A DNA stretch of 55,516 bases from UBA1568 sp964488025 (GTDB taxonomy: Bacteria > Patescibacteriota > Minisyncoccia > Moranbacterales > UBA1568): assembly GCA_964488025.1 (NCBI GenBank), contig CAZATJ010000005.1, positions 1-55,516 of the forward strand, in the 5' to 3' direction. The notes beneath the pieces were generated by a model. The model was given only the letters and a program-made list of their open reading frames with translations. It did not search any database and was not told where the DNA came from. Below are positions 17,538 to 26,309 of this stretch, piece by piece. Positions within the stretch are counted from its first letter, which is position 1. Every line of letters starts with the position of its first letter. Both the position numbers and the translations under genes were made by a program.

Positions 17538-19433
17538 ATGGAGTTCATCAAAAAACGAGCGACGATTTTGGTTACCGGCATCCTCTTTTTTCATTTCGTC
17601 CTCTCTCTTGTCATTTCCTCACAGGAGTCAATGACCTTTGATGAAAAGGCGCATATACCAGCCGCCTACAGTTATATGCGCTATGGTGATATGCGGCTCA
17701 ATCCGGAACACCCGCCACTCTTGAAAGATTTAGCTGGCCTCTTTCTGCTCCCGCTTCGACTCGACTTTCCATTGGAATCCAAAGAATGGCAGGAAGGAGT
17801 CAATGAACAGTGGCTGATCGGAGACATGTTCGTGAACTGTTCCCGTCCGGAAATCACCTGTAACGATGCCGATTCCATTCTCTTCTTTTCACGTATCCCT
17901 ATCACTCTTATTGCAGTCCTTTTGGGTATTTTCCTTTTTATCTGGACCAAGGAACTCGGCGGAGTTCTGGCCGGAGTCATCGCGGTCACGCTCTATGCTT
18001 TTGATCCCAACATCATCGCCCACAACCACTATGTGACAACCGACATCGGGAGTGCCGCTTTTATTTTCTTTTCTTTCTTCTTTTTCATCCGTTTCCTAAA
18101 ACACCCCAGTGCCCGGAGCATCCTCCTTTCCGGCCTGTTTCTCGGTCTTGCTGAACTGGCCAAATTTTCCGCCGTTCTGCTCTTTCCGATTTTCGGATTA
18201 TTCACCCTCCTCTATGCCTTGGCACAAACGAAACCGGCTACCGATACCCGAGGACCATGGCGCTTCAGAATTCAGAATGTCTGGAATTACCTCTTAGGCT
18301 ATAGCGGCAGCGTCCTTGTTTGTTTCCTCCTTATCTGGATCGTTTATGCCGGCAATACCTATGCCATGCCTGGAGAAAAACTGGTCGTGCTGGCAGACAC
18401 CGTTTTAGGACAGAAAAACCTTTTCGCCCAAACAGCCCATAATTTTGTCGTAACCACCAGCGCCTCTCCCCTCCTTAAGCCGTTCAGTGAATATTTTCTC
18501 GGCGTCTTCATGGTCTTTTCTCGAGTGGCCGGTGGAAACACGCACTACTTCCTCGGTACCGTGACCAATGCCGCCTCCCCCTGGTATTTTCCCGTTGTTT
18601 TCCTCCTCAAAGAAACGCTGCCCTTTCTTTTCCTCCTCCTCATAACTACCGGCTACGGCCTGTACCGTATCGGAAGACAGTATGCCAGAGAAAAATCCCT
18701 GGGCATAATGCGCTTTCTCTCTCATTCGTTCCAGAACAAAATCACCGAATATTTGGCCGTTTTCTTCATTCTCTTCTACAGTTATATCAGTATCACTGGT
18801 AATCTGAATATCGGATTTCGTCATCTCTTTCCCATCCTTCCCTTCCTCTACCTGCTCATCGGAAAATCACTCGCTGACTTCTACAAACGCCACGTAGCAG
18901 AACCGGTCACACATCAGCTGATTGCCTTCTTCTACGGCCTTCTCCTCTTCTTTGTCGTCGCTATTCCCATCCTGTCCTATCCAAGCTACCTTTCATATTT
19001 CAATGCCACGGTCGGCGGCCACCTCAATGGCTACCGCTATATCACCGATTCCAATTACGACTGGGGACAAGACTTGAAGCATCTGAAAAAATGGGTAGAC
19101 ACCTATAACATCAGGAGTTCCTCAAAGTGTGAACCAATGAATGACTGTGCACTCATCAAGCCTATCGACAAAATCCGTGTCGATTACTTCGGTGGCAGCA
19201 CTCCTGCCTACTATCTGGGCGACCAATACATCTCCTGGTGGGCCAGCCGGACACCGGAAGTCGGCTGGTATGCTATTTCCTCATTCTTTTACCAGGAAAG
19301 CCTCTACAAGACCCTGGCTCCCGGCGAACAGAACTATGCCTGGCTGGAAAACAAAACCCCCCTGGCTCGTGCCGGAGATTCTTTCTTCATCTATTATATT
19401 TCCGCAGAAGATATCGAGACACTCAAACGCTGA
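17538..19433 (+). CDS. GT39-type membrane glycosyltransferase (second copy)
   Basis: The 631-residue multi-pass protein carries the GT39 signature TFDEKAHIPAAYSYMRYGD with NPEHPPLLKDLAG in the first outer loop, AFDPNIIAHNHYVTTDIGSA in the second, and a C-terminal NYDWGQDLKHLKKWV motif typical of this subgroup. Four Cys occur in outer loops (CSRPEITC, and KCEPMNDC near 530), which could form disulfides. It differs strongly from the preceding GT39 gene, so it is not a recent duplicate and probably uses another acceptor. It ends 19 bases before a bidirectional terminator. Confidence 0.87.
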   Translation: MEFIKKRATILVTGILFFHFVLSLVISSQESMTFDEKAHIPAAYSYMRYGDMRLNPEHPPLLKDLAGLFLLPLRLDFPLESKEWQEGVNEQWLIGDMFVNCSRPEITCNDADSILFFSRIPITLIAVLLGIFLFIWTKELGGVLAGVIAVTLYAFDPNIIAHNHYVTTDIGSAAFIFFSFFFFIRFLKHPSARSILLSGLFLGLAELAKFSAVLLFPIFGLFTLLYALAQTKPATDTRGPWRFRIQNVWNYLLGYSGSVLVCFLLIWIVYAGNTYAMPGEKLVVLADTVLGQKNLFAQTAHNFVVTTSASPLLKPFSEYFLGVFMVFSRVAGGNTHYFLGTVTNAASPWYFPVVFLLKETLPFLFLLLITTGYGLYRIGRQYAREKSLGIMRFLSHSFQNKITEYLAVFFILFYSYISITGNLNIGFRHLFPILPFLYLLIGKSLADFYKRHVAEPVTHQLIAFFYGLLLFFVVAIPILSYPSYLSYFNATVGGHLNGYRYITDSNYDWGQDLKHLKKWVDTYNIRSSSKCEPMNDCALIKPIDKIRVDYFGGSTPAYYLGDQYISWWASRTPEVGWYAISSFFYQESLYKTLAPGEQNYAWLENKTPLARAGDSFFIYYISAEDIETLKR

Positions 19434-19452
19434 ACATATCTGGTGAACAAAG

Positions 19453-19483
19453 AAAAAAGAGAGGCTTCATGCCTCTCTTTTTT
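19453..19483. terminator. Bidirectional terminator
   Basis: A 13-bp stem, 19453-19465 with 19471-19483, encloses TTCAT. The arms are AAAAAAGAGAGGC and its complement, so T-runs are produced on both strands. It closes the GT39 pair and the converging murA-ftsQ operon. Confidence 0.85.
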
Positions 19484-19487
19484 ACTC

Positions 19488-20459
19488 TTACTTCTTTGAT
19501 TTTCCCTTCTTCTCTTCAGGAAGAGACGTTTCCACAACGGGCAGCTCCTCTTTCCCATCCTGATAGCGATAGAAAACGCGATTTTCGGTACGAAGGTCGA
19601 TATAACGGAGCATATTGAGACGCTCTTTGGGAATCTCATCTTCCAGAAGCAAACCAAGGGTATCAAGGGAATCCTCAGCCGGAATTCGAGTGCTGAAATA
19701 GATCTCCCACCCGGCCGTCGTCTTGATACGAAGTTCATTGGCAAAACGCGAAGCAAGAAAAATCGTGTTCTCAGTCTCAAGACCAAAACGTTCCCTGAGC
19801 CGCTCTTTGAGAGATACGACCAGAGAAACGAAGCCATCCTCAAAAGCCCGACTGCCCGGCGATATTGCCTGATTGCTCTCATCACGAAGCGTGATAGTGT
19901 GAGCTCGGTTTTGCTCTTCCTGGTATACGTCTGTCACGGGAATCACGCTGCCATTTTCCAGAACATGCAGACATGTTTCCGCAGCGCACCAGAGTATAAT
20001 CGTATCACGCTCCACCACCGAAATTGTCAGCGTATTGGGAAAGACGCGCCGTACGACAACCTCTCGAATAAGCGGGTAACGCTCGGTCAATGACCGCTCT
20101 AACGACACCGGCTGAACCAGAAAAAATGTATCGCGAGGTATGAAACCAAGATACTTCTGGGAAAGTTTGCTTTCTACTTCCTGGAAGAATCCCTGTTTAT
20201 CAACGAGTGAAAGCCCGGAAATATCCCGCTCCGAAAACCTGAGATAAGAAGAGAAAATAACCAGATAGATAACTGTCCCAAAAAAAAGAAGCCACAGAAA
20301 AATAATTCCAAGAACAAAAAAATTCCTGGTACCGGATTGCAGACGCTCCTTGCGCGTCACCTTCTTTTTTTCACCAGTCTGAAACAAGAATTTTCCCCGT
20401 TCTTTCTTCAGCTGGGATTTCCACAAAAAGCGCATACTCAGTAGTAAAAACTCGAACAA
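19488..20459 (-). CDS. ftsQ: FtsQ/DivIB-type cell division protein
   Basis: The 323 residues comprise a basic cytoplasmic tail, one membrane helix (about 47-69), a POTRA-like domain (about 75-150) with YPLIREVVVRRVFPNTLTIS followed by VVER, and a FtsQ beta domain ending with LRYIDLRTENRVFYRYQ. FtsQ links early and late division proteins at the septum. The tail is unusually long and Lys-rich. It is the last gene of the murA operon, 47 bases after holB. Confidence 0.87.
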   Translation of the reverse strand: MFEFLLLSMRFLWKSQLKKERGKFLFQTGEKKKVTRKERLQSGTRNFFVLGIIFLWLLFFGTVIYLVIFSSYLRFSERDISGLSLVDKQGFFQEVESKLSQKYLGFIPRDTFFLVQPVSLERSLTERYPLIREVVVRRVFPNTLTISVVERDTIILWCAAETCLHVLENGSVIPVTDVYQEEQNRAHTITLRDESNQAISPGSRAFEDGFVSLVVSLKERLRERFGLETENTIFLASRFANELRIKTTAGWEIYFSTRIPAEDSLDTLGLLLEDEIPKERLNMLRYIDLRTENRVFYRYQDGKEELPVVETSLPEEKKGKSKK

Positions 20460-20506
20460 ATATTTTTATTCTTCATCTCACACTCAAGCGCGATCAGGCG
20501 TAAGCG

Positions 20507-21412
20507 TTATACCGTCAAAAAAAGCTTTTCCAAGAGAAGTCTCGCGTTACTTTGCGTGGTTTTGAGCAGCACCATCGTCTTTTCCACCTCCTCAAGAAGA
20601 CTGAAAAATCGCACCGTCTGCTTCCGTTCTCTCAGTTTTACCGCCTGCTGGTAGAGCCCGGGCAACCACCATTCCAAAAGGCGTATCGTGCGTTCCGCGT
20701 GAAGCCCGAGTTTTTCTGCGAGCGCGAGGCGTTCAGCAAGCGAAAGCGTCGAGAGTCGAAAGAGGGCCCCCAGAAGTTCGCGCTCCGTCAGGAAAGTTTC
20801 GGGACTATCGAGAGCGGACACAATCATTCCCGGGCGGCCGAGAGCGAAGAAAAATGATGCGATGGCCGAGAGTCTTTCCTCCTGATACAGAGAGACGATA
20901 TCCTGGCGGATCACCTTCTCCGGCACAAAATCGAAACGTATCCGCTTGACCCTGGACAATACCGTCGGAAGTATCGCTCCAATCTCATGGGTCACCAAGA
21001 TAATCACCGCCGTTGATCGTGGTTCTTCCAGTGTTTTCAAGAGAACATTCTGAGCAGTTTCCGACAGCCGATGAGCGTCCTCAATGATGAGCGTCCGGAA
21101 CCCACCACCTGCCGGATACTGACTAAGAAATGCGAGTGCCTCGCGGATTGATTCCGCGGGAATATTTTTCACTTTGGTCACGCCACGTTTAATTTCCGAA
21201 AACGGCCGTACCACCATGACATCATAAGGGTGCAACCTTTCCTCACTCGGCACAAAATCAGGCTCTCCGGCCAGTTCTGAGGCAAACTCAAGCGCGCAGA
21301 GACTTTTCCCCACGCTACGCGGACCGATAAAGAGATACGATTGAGCCATATCTTGACGCCCCTTTGCCTGACGCAGTGCTGCTCGTTCTTTGTGATGACC
21401 GATGATGTGCAT
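20507..21412 (-). CDS. holB: DNA polymerase III delta' subunit (clamp-loader AAA+ protein)
   Basis: The 301-residue protein has Walker A GPRSVGKS at 30-37, the clamp-loader helix SETAQNVLLKTLEEP followed by VIILVTHEIGAILPTVLSRV, and a helical C-terminal collar domain. It lacks the four-Cys zinc module of DnaX and HolB proteins from model bacteria. It loads the sliding clamp at the replication fork. The gene sits within an envelope operon between a glycosyltransferase and ftsQ. Its ATG at 21410-21412 abuts a half copy of the AGCTTC repeat family. Confidence 0.85.
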   Translation of the reverse strand: MHIIGHHKERAALRQAKGRQDMAQSYLFIGPRSVGKSLCALEFASELAGEPDFVPSEERLHPYDVMVVRPFSEIKRGVTKVKNIPAESIREALAFLSQYPAGGGFRTLIIEDAHRLSETAQNVLLKTLEEPRSTAVIILVTHEIGAILPTVLSRVKRIRFDFVPEKVIRQDIVSLYQEERLSAIASFFFALGRPGMIVSALDSPETFLTERELLGALFRLSTLSLAERLALAEKLGLHAERTIRLLEWWLPGLYQQAVKLRERKQTVRFFSLLEEVEKTMVLLKTTQSNARLLLEKLFLTV

Positions 21413-21446
21413 AGCTTGTAGCTTTTAGCTTCGTTAGCTTTCTAGC
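21412..21446 (-). repeat. Half copy of the AGCTTC/GAAGCT hairpin repeat
   Basis: Only one arm of the ribosomal-operon repeat is present: iterated TAGCTT units such as TTAGCTTCGTTAGCTT. The stop codon of the upstream glycosyltransferase (21434-21436) lies inside it, and the last base belongs to the holB start codon. See the full copies between 43063 and 48593. Confidence 0.65.
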
Positions 21447-22600
21447 CTTATGAATCCAGAAATTCTTTCACCGGATTTTCCATCAATCACCTCCCCGATG
21501 GCATATTGAAAATTCTCTTTGCTGAACTTTCTTACGGATTCTTGCATGACAGCGACATCGTACGTTCCTTCCTTTTCAAGAAAACGCCGCACGGCTTCGG
21601 CAATGATTTCCGGTACGGATGCGTGGAAAAATTCGCCCGTCACACCTGATGTAACTATTTCTCGAAGCCCTCCATATTCAAGGCCGATGACCGGCGTGCC
21701 GAACGACAGAGCCTCCGCGGCCACCATGCCAAAATCTTCTTCCGAAGGGAAAATAATCGCTCGAGCCCCCCGATACAGTTCGGCTAATTCATTATCTTCA
21801 ACAAACCCGGTAAAACGAATGTGCTGATCAGCCCTCTTCTTCAGCCTCTGCTCTTCAGATCCTGCCCCAACAACCACAAGCGGCAGTGATAACTTGTTAA
21901 ATGTCTCCACCACCGCGTCGATTTTTTTTGACCGGGTCAACCGGGAGACGACCAGAAAATACTCCCGTTTTTCGGGAAGCTTCCCAAAACCGTCCTGCGA
22001 ACCAGTCTGCTCATAAAGTGATACGGGCGGATAGATAACTGCAGCCTCACGACGATAGTATTTCCCGATTCGTGCCTGTGTGAAATGAGAATTGGCAAGC
22101 AGAACATCCGGTCGCTCAGCGGCCTGTTTGTCCCAGATACGGAGATAGCTCATGAGCATGCGGGTAAAAATGCTCCGCCGCCCATGGGCACCGAGCTCCT
22201 GTAAGTACGACTCATGATAGTCCCAAGCGTAGCGCATCGGGGAATGGAGGTAGGCGACATGGGTCGTATTGAGCCGGGTGATGATACCCTTGCTCCAGGC
22301 GCCCGAAGAAGAAATGACCAGGTCAAACTCCCGCAAATCAAGACTCTCGACCGCGGCCGGAAAAAACGGAAGAAACAAACGATATCGTTTCTGAATGAAT
22401 TTCGGTAACTTCCCCAGCCATGAGGTACGAATATCACGCCCCTTGAAATGATCCTTCATGCGATCGGTATCATACAAGAGCGTATACACCGGCGCCTCAG
22501 GATACATCTCACAGAGCATCTCAAACACCCGCTCCGCGCCCCCATAGGACACCAAAAAATCATGCACCAAGGCTACCTTTTTTGGCTTATTTTCAGTCAT
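21434..22600 (-). CDS. GT4 family glycosyltransferase
   Basis: The 388-residue GT-B fold enzyme starts MTENKPKKVALVHDFLVSYG with the GGAERVFEML loop. The C-terminal half contains FLVVSRLTRSKKID and the E-x7-E region PSEEDFGMVAAEALSFGTPV, where family members bind the nucleotide sugar. The HVAYLHSPMRYAWDYHESYL stretch is typical of WbaZ/mannosyltransferase relatives. An upstream GTG at 22612 would overlap the previous stop; the ATG at 22600 follows that stop by four bases and is preferred. The last residues are encoded by the half repeat. Confidence 0.87.
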   Translation of the reverse strand: MTENKPKKVALVHDFLVSYGGAERVFEMLCEMYPEAPVYTLLYDTDRMKDHFKGRDIRTSWLGKLPKFIQKRYRLFLPFFPAAVESLDLREFDLVISSSGAWSKGIITRLNTTHVAYLHSPMRYAWDYHESYLQELGAHGRRSIFTRMLMSYLRIWDKQAAERPDVLLANSHFTQARIGKYYRREAAVIYPPVSLYEQTGSQDGFGKLPEKREYFLVVSRLTRSKKIDAVVETFNKLSLPLVVVGAGSEEQRLKKRADQHIRFTGFVEDNELAELYRGARAIIFPSEEDFGMVAAEALSFGTPVIGLEYGGLREIVTSGVTGEFFHASVPEIIAEAVRRFLEKEGTYDVAVMQESVRKFSKENFQYAIGEVIDGKSGERISGFIRLES

Positions 22601-22604
22601 ACAT

Positions 22605-23756
22605 CTATTCACTCTTTACTGCGGCTGCCGATTTTGCAGTTGCCTTCCGTGCAAGTAAATCACCTACCTCCCGGGCGCAGGACACCCAACTGTAGCGGTT
22701 CACATTGTGGGCCGCTTTTTCTATTATACCACTTCGCAGTTCCTGGTCCGAAAGCACCCGATAAATGCCGTCCGCGATGCTTTCCGTGCTCTCCGGATTG
22801 ACAAATACCGCTCCTTCTCCAGCCACTTCCGGGAGCGACGACGTATTCGACGTCACGACCGGCACTCCGACGCTCTGCGCCTCCAAAACCGGTATCCCAA
22901 ACCCTTCATACAACGTCGGAAACAAAAAAACATCGGCATTTTTCAAAAGCTCCCACTTCTCTTGTTCACTCACATATCCTCGTTCAATAATGGTACCCTG
23001 ATATTTGCTGTTTGCTATCTGTTGTTTGATTCTGCCGTAACCATACCCCGGCTTCCCCACCAAGACCAGCTCATGTGATATCTGATATTTCTCTTTCAAT
23101 ATTGCAAACGCCTCAATCATTCGCACCACATTCTTCCTCTCCTCCAATCTCCCAATAAATAACAAATACGGTTTCTCTGGACCTTTTGCTGATTCTTGAT
23201 TCCTGATTTCACCCTGCTCGTATCCTTCATAAACAACCTCGATCCTCCCCTCCGGAACCCCATACAGTTTTATCACATCCTTCTTGGTGTTCTCCGACAC
23301 GCAAATGACCGTACTCGCTACCCGGCAGGACAGCATAATAGAATAATGCATATAGAGCCGTTCCCAAAATGAGTAGGCCTCACGACAATACTCGTACTCA
23401 AGACCATGGATGGTGACGACCGTTTTCTTGGGATGGATAGTCGGCACCGTATGAGCCGGGACAAAAAGCACGTCCGGCGTACGAAAGAACATCTCAAACG
23501 ACAGCCCGATTTGCGTCCAGAACCGTGGCGCCCAAATCCCCCGTACCTGCCAATTGTTCGGCAACTCAAAATCAATTTCCGGAACTATCATTTGAATGCG
23601 ATCGCATTCAAATGATAGTTTCCTTCGGACATACAAAATAACCTCCGCATCGGCAGGCAATTCATCACGCAGATGTTTGATGGCCTGATAGGCATATTCC
23701 TCTATCCCGGTACGCCGTTTCAGAAACGCCCGCGAAGCATCGATTCCAATAACCAT
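22605..23756 (-). CDS. GT4 family glycosyltransferase
   Basis: The 383-residue GT-B enzyme has the classical N-terminus MVIGIDASRAFLKRRTGIEEYA, then LLFIGRLEERKNVVRMIEAF and the E-x7-E loop FPTLYEGFGIPVLEAQSVGV followed by SLPEVAGEGAVFVNP. It probably adds hexose to a lipid-linked oligosaccharide on the cytoplasmic side, ahead of the next GT4 gene. The open frame continues to a weaker start at 23777; I chose the ATG that gives the standard VIGIDAS start. A perfect 38-bp palindrome lies inside the gene at 23583-23620. Confidence 0.87.
   Translation of the reverse strand: MVIGIDASRAFLKRRTGIEEYAYQAIKHLRDELPADAEVILYVRRKLSFECDRIQMIVPEIDFELPNNWQVRGIWAPRFWTQIGLSFEMFFRTPDVLFVPAHTVPTIHPKKTVVTIHGLEYEYCREAYSFWERLYMHYSIMLSCRVASTVICVSENTKKDVIKLYGVPEGRIEVVYEGYEQGEIRNQESAKGPEKPYLLFIGRLEERKNVVRMIEAFAILKEKYQISHELVLVGKPGYGYGRIKQQIANSKYQGTIIERGYVSEQEKWELLKNADVFLFPTLYEGFGIPVLEAQSVGVPVVTSNTSSLPEVAGEGAVFVNPESTESIADGIYRVLSDQELRSGIIEKAAHNVNRYSWVSCAREVGDLLARKATAKSAAAVKSE
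23583..23620. repeat. Perfect 38-bp palindrome within a coding sequence
   Basis: The sequence is self-complementary over 19 bases on each side of a GCGATCGC centre, without a loop and without a mismatch. It encodes KLSFECDRIQMIV of the GT4 enzyme in frame. The first mismatch comes outside 23583 and 23620. Confidence 0.9.
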
Positions 23757-23762
23757 AAAACA

Positions 23763-23839
23763 AACAACAGACAACAATTAGCAGACAACGCAGTCTCTCT
23801 TTTCTTCTGTTGACTGTTAGCTGTTCATTGCTAACTGTC
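23763..23839. repeat. Imperfect inverted repeats between mreB and GT4 gene
   Basis: This spacer is built of GTTAGC/GCTAAC and GTTG/CAAC units: a GTTAGC-8-GCTAAC hairpin (23816-23835) faces a second tract with CAACAATTAGCAGACAAC. It has the same design as the AGCTTC repeats but a different unit. The mreB stop codon falls at its edge. Confidence 0.5.
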
Positions 23840-24867
23840 TATTTGGCTAGCATGATACTGCGCTTGTACAGTTCCAGATTCTCAAGCACGATACCGGTAC
23901 CCTTGACCACACAAAATGCCGGATTATCAGCGACGTAGCACGGTACATTGATGGTTTTTGATATCAACTGATCGAGATAGCGCAATTGCGCCGTCCCGCC
24001 GGAAAGCACCATCCCCTTGTCCATAATATCGGCCGCCAGTTCCGGCGGAGTTTCTTGCAGAACCTGCTTGATAACATTGATAATCTCCCTGAGCTCATCC
24101 TGAATCGCTTCCGTTACTTCGTTTGACGATACCGTTATCGTTTTGGGCAATCCGCCCATGAGATCCCGTCCCCGCACGTCCATATGGTCCTCCTTGACCT
24201 GGGCGATGGCCGAACCGATCTTCATCTTGATTTCCTCTGCGGTACGATCTCCGATAGCCAGGCTGTATTTTCGCTTGATATAGTCGGAAATGGCCTGATC
24301 AATCTTATTCCCACCGACTCGGGCGCTGTGCGATGCAACTACTCCGCCAAGCGAAATGATAGCGATTTCCGATGTCCCGCCGCCGATATTGATAATCATA
24401 TTCCCCTGCGCCGTGTGAATAGGAATCCCGGCACCGATGGCCGCGAGAATCGGCTCCTTGACCACATACGCCGCCTTGGCACCCGCCTTGAGTGCCGCAT
24501 CGATTACCGCGCGACGTTCGGTTGAGGTGATACCAGCAGGAATAGACAACACCACCTCCGGACGGAAGAGGCGAATTCTCCCCGCCACTTTTCCAAGAAA
24601 ATATCTGAGCATGGCTTCGGTTACCCGATAGTCCGCAATAGCTCCGTCACGAAGCGGTTGACTGGCTACGATCGTGTCCGGCGTCCGACCAAGCATTTCC
24701 TTCGCCTCATTTCCGACGGCCAGTACGCGGTTTTCCGTCAAGGAAATAGCCACTACCGACGGTTCATTGATAACGACACCCCTCCCGGGAACAAAAACCA
24801 AAGTGTTGGCCGTGCCAAGGTCAATGCCGATCTTCCGGAGAAATAATGATTTCATGTCCCACTTCAT
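23839..24867 (-). CDS. mreB: Rod-shape determining actin-like protein MreB
   Basis: The 342-residue protein has the actin-fold phosphate-1 loop KIGIDLGTANTLVFVPGRGV (about 12-31), the phosphate-2 region MIINIGGGTSEIAIISLGGV, the adenosine motif MVLSGGTAQL near 285 and the usual MreB length. It forms membrane-associated filaments that guide cell-wall synthesis. Its ATG overlaps the murA stop as ATGA, so the two are translationally coupled. mreC and mreD are not in the window. Confidence 0.95.
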   Translation of the reverse strand: MKWDMKSLFLRKIGIDLGTANTLVFVPGRGVVINEPSVVAISLTENRVLAVGNEAKEMLGRTPDTIVASQPLRDGAIADYRVTEAMLRYFLGKVAGRIRLFRPEVVLSIPAGITSTERRAVIDAALKAGAKAAYVVKEPILAAIGAGIPIHTAQGNMIINIGGGTSEIAIISLGGVVASHSARVGGNKIDQAISDYIKRKYSLAIGDRTAEEIKMKIGSAIAQVKEDHMDVRGRDLMGGLPKTITVSSNEVTEAIQDELREIINVIKQVLQETPPELAADIMDKGMVLSGGTAQLRYLDQLISKTINVPCYVADNPAFCVVKGTGIVLENLELYKRSIMLAK

Positions 24868-26129
24868 GATAGTTTTTTTCTCACAATATCTGCTCCAATT
24901 TTTTGCAAACGCTCTTCGATGCGTTCATAGCCGCGATCCACTTGATAAATTTCCTCGATAACCGTCTTCCCAGTAGCCGTAAGCGCCGCAATAATGAGGG
25001 CGGCTCCGGCACGAAGGTCATAGCTTTTGATCACGGTTCCCTGCAGTTTCGTTTTTCCTGAAATAACCACTTGGTGAGAATTGAGTACTTCAATTTTTCC
25101 GCCCATTTTTTTGATCTCTGGAACATAATTGAAACGCCCTTCGAACAGAGTATCAAAAACGAAGGTCTTTCCTTTGGCCTGGGTCGCCAACACGCCAAAC
25201 GGCGCCTGAACATCGGTCGGTATCCCGGGATACACCTGGGTCGCTATTTTCAAAACAGCTCGCAATTGTTTTGCCGGCACCACCGTAATCTCATTTTTTT
25301 TGACCAGAAAGGAGGCTCCGAATTCACGCAGCTTTTCAAGCACCAACTCAAGATGCTCTTCACGGGCATTTTTTACGCTAATCGCACTCCCCGTAGCCAC
25401 TCCCAGAATAAGAAATGTTGCCGCTTCATTAGCATCGGGAATCACCACATGCTTCACCCCGCGCAACTTTTTCGTTCCCTGAATCTCAAGCGTGTTCGTC
25501 CCAAGGCCCTTGATCCTGGCTCCCATGGCGATAAGAAGCTTCCCCAAATCTTCCACGTGCGGTTCCGCTGCCGCAATTTTGATAACCGTCTTTCCGGGCA
25601 TGTTGGCCGCGAGCATCATGGCATTTTCTGTCCCAGTCACTGAAAACTCGCGCAGAACTACCGCTGCCGCATGACGTTTGGTCGCGTCAACGACGTAACC
25701 TTTTTCTTTCGCGAATACTTTTACGCCCATTTTTTGAAGAACATCTAAATGCGTGTCCACCGGTCGAGCGCCGATGAGGCATCCACCAGGACGATAAAAA
25801 GAAAAGTGATCGAAACGCGCGGAGAGCGATCCCCACAGAAGAATCGAGGATCGAAGTTGCTTCACCAGTTCCGTGTCTATTTTTTTCGGATTGATATCCT
25901 TGGCCGTAACAGCCACGGTGCGCTTACCCCGCCACTCTATTTTTGCCCCCATACTTTCCAAAATCTCAAGCATCCGGAACACGTCTTCGATGAGAGGGAC
26001 ATTGGAGATGACGCATGTTTCGCGAGTGAGGAGCGTGGCAGCGAGAATCGGCGTGGTCGCGTTCTTAGAACCAGAAACTGTTATTTTTCCCCGAAGCTTT
26101 TTTCCGCCCCGTATTTCGAAAACTTCCAT
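24864..26129 (-). CDS. murA: UDP-N-acetylglucosamine 1-carboxyvinyltransferase
   Basis: The 421-residue enzyme transfers enolpyruvate from PEP to UDP-GlcNAc, the first committed step of peptidoglycan synthesis. Lys22 lies in SGSKNATTPILA and the catalytic Cys at residue 117 in PGGCLIGARPVDTHL. With Cys rather than Asp at this position, the enzyme is of the type that fosfomycin can alkylate. The ATG at 26129 has no Shine-Dalgarno, whereas a well-placed GGAG lies before a different ATG at 26163 that begins an overlapping short frame. The -10 box at 26188-26193 would give a leader of about 52 nt. Confidence 0.95.
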   Translation of the reverse strand: MEVFEIRGGKKLRGKITVSGSKNATTPILAATLLTRETCVISNVPLIEDVFRMLEILESMGAKIEWRGKRTVAVTAKDINPKKIDTELVKQLRSSILLWGSLSARFDHFSFYRPGGCLIGARPVDTHLDVLQKMGVKVFAKEKGYVVDATKRHAAAVVLREFSVTGTENAMMLAANMPGKTVIKIAAAEPHVEDLGKLLIAMGARIKGLGTNTLEIQGTKKLRGVKHVVIPDANEAATFLILGVATGSAISVKNAREEHLELVLEKLREFGASFLVKKNEITVVPAKQLRAVLKIATQVYPGIPTDVQAPFGVLATQAKGKTFVFDTLFEGRFNYVPEIKKMGGKIEVLNSHQVVISGKTKLQGTVIKSYDLRAGAALIIAALTATGKTVIEEIYQVDRGYERIEERLQKIGADIVRKKLS

Positions 26130-26163
26130 AAAAATCAACTATTTTTGAGTAAATCTGAACCAT
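26065..26163 (-). CDS. Possible 32-residue leader ORF overlapping murA start
   Basis: An ATG at 26163 follows GAGGAG at a near-ideal distance, and its frame runs 32 codons to a TAA at 26065-26067, overlapping the first 65 bases of murA in another frame. The peptide MVQIYSKIVDFYGSFRNTGR continues with a basic, Asn/Phe-rich end. It may be a translated leader controlling murA, or only a chance frame. The strong ribosome binding site, rare in this window, is the reason to list it. Confidence 0.35.
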   Translation of the reverse strand: MVQIYSKIVDFYGSFRNTGRKKASGKNNSFWF

Positions 26164-26187
26164 TTCCGCTCCTCGAACCTCTGGCCT

Positions 26188-26216
26188 AGTATAGCCTGAA
26201 CCCCGCACCTTTTCAA
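26188..26216 (-). promoter_or_regulatory. Sigma70-type promoter of the murA-ftsQ operon
   Basis: On the minus strand TTGAAA (26211-26216) and TATACT (26188-26193) are exactly 17 bases apart. The -35 box and most of the spacer lie inside the end of repeat element A. Predicted transcription starts near 26181. Confidence 0.7.
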
Positions 26217-26305
26217 GGTGCCCCATCTATAAATCCCCTATTTTACAATAAGGTGCTATCCCGAGCTCTTTTACCACAAAATAACTGAAAGAAAAGGTGC
26301 GGGGT
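26200..26305 (-). repeat. TIR element A (106 bp), upstream of murA
   Basis: The ends are perfect 15-bp inverted repeats: ACCCCGCACCTTTTC at 26200-26214 and its complement at 26291-26305. The inside is AT-rich and diverged from elements B and C, sharing only AAGGTG and a loosely similar centre. GGGGTCAA stands at the right boundary, as in the other copies. No ORF fits inside. Confidence 0.8.
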
Positions 26306-26309
26306 CAAG

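Noticed and set aside
19431..19433. Recoded TGA (genetic code 25)
   Set aside because: Several genes end at TGA at family-typical lengths, for example the GT39 gene here, WecA-like and murA.
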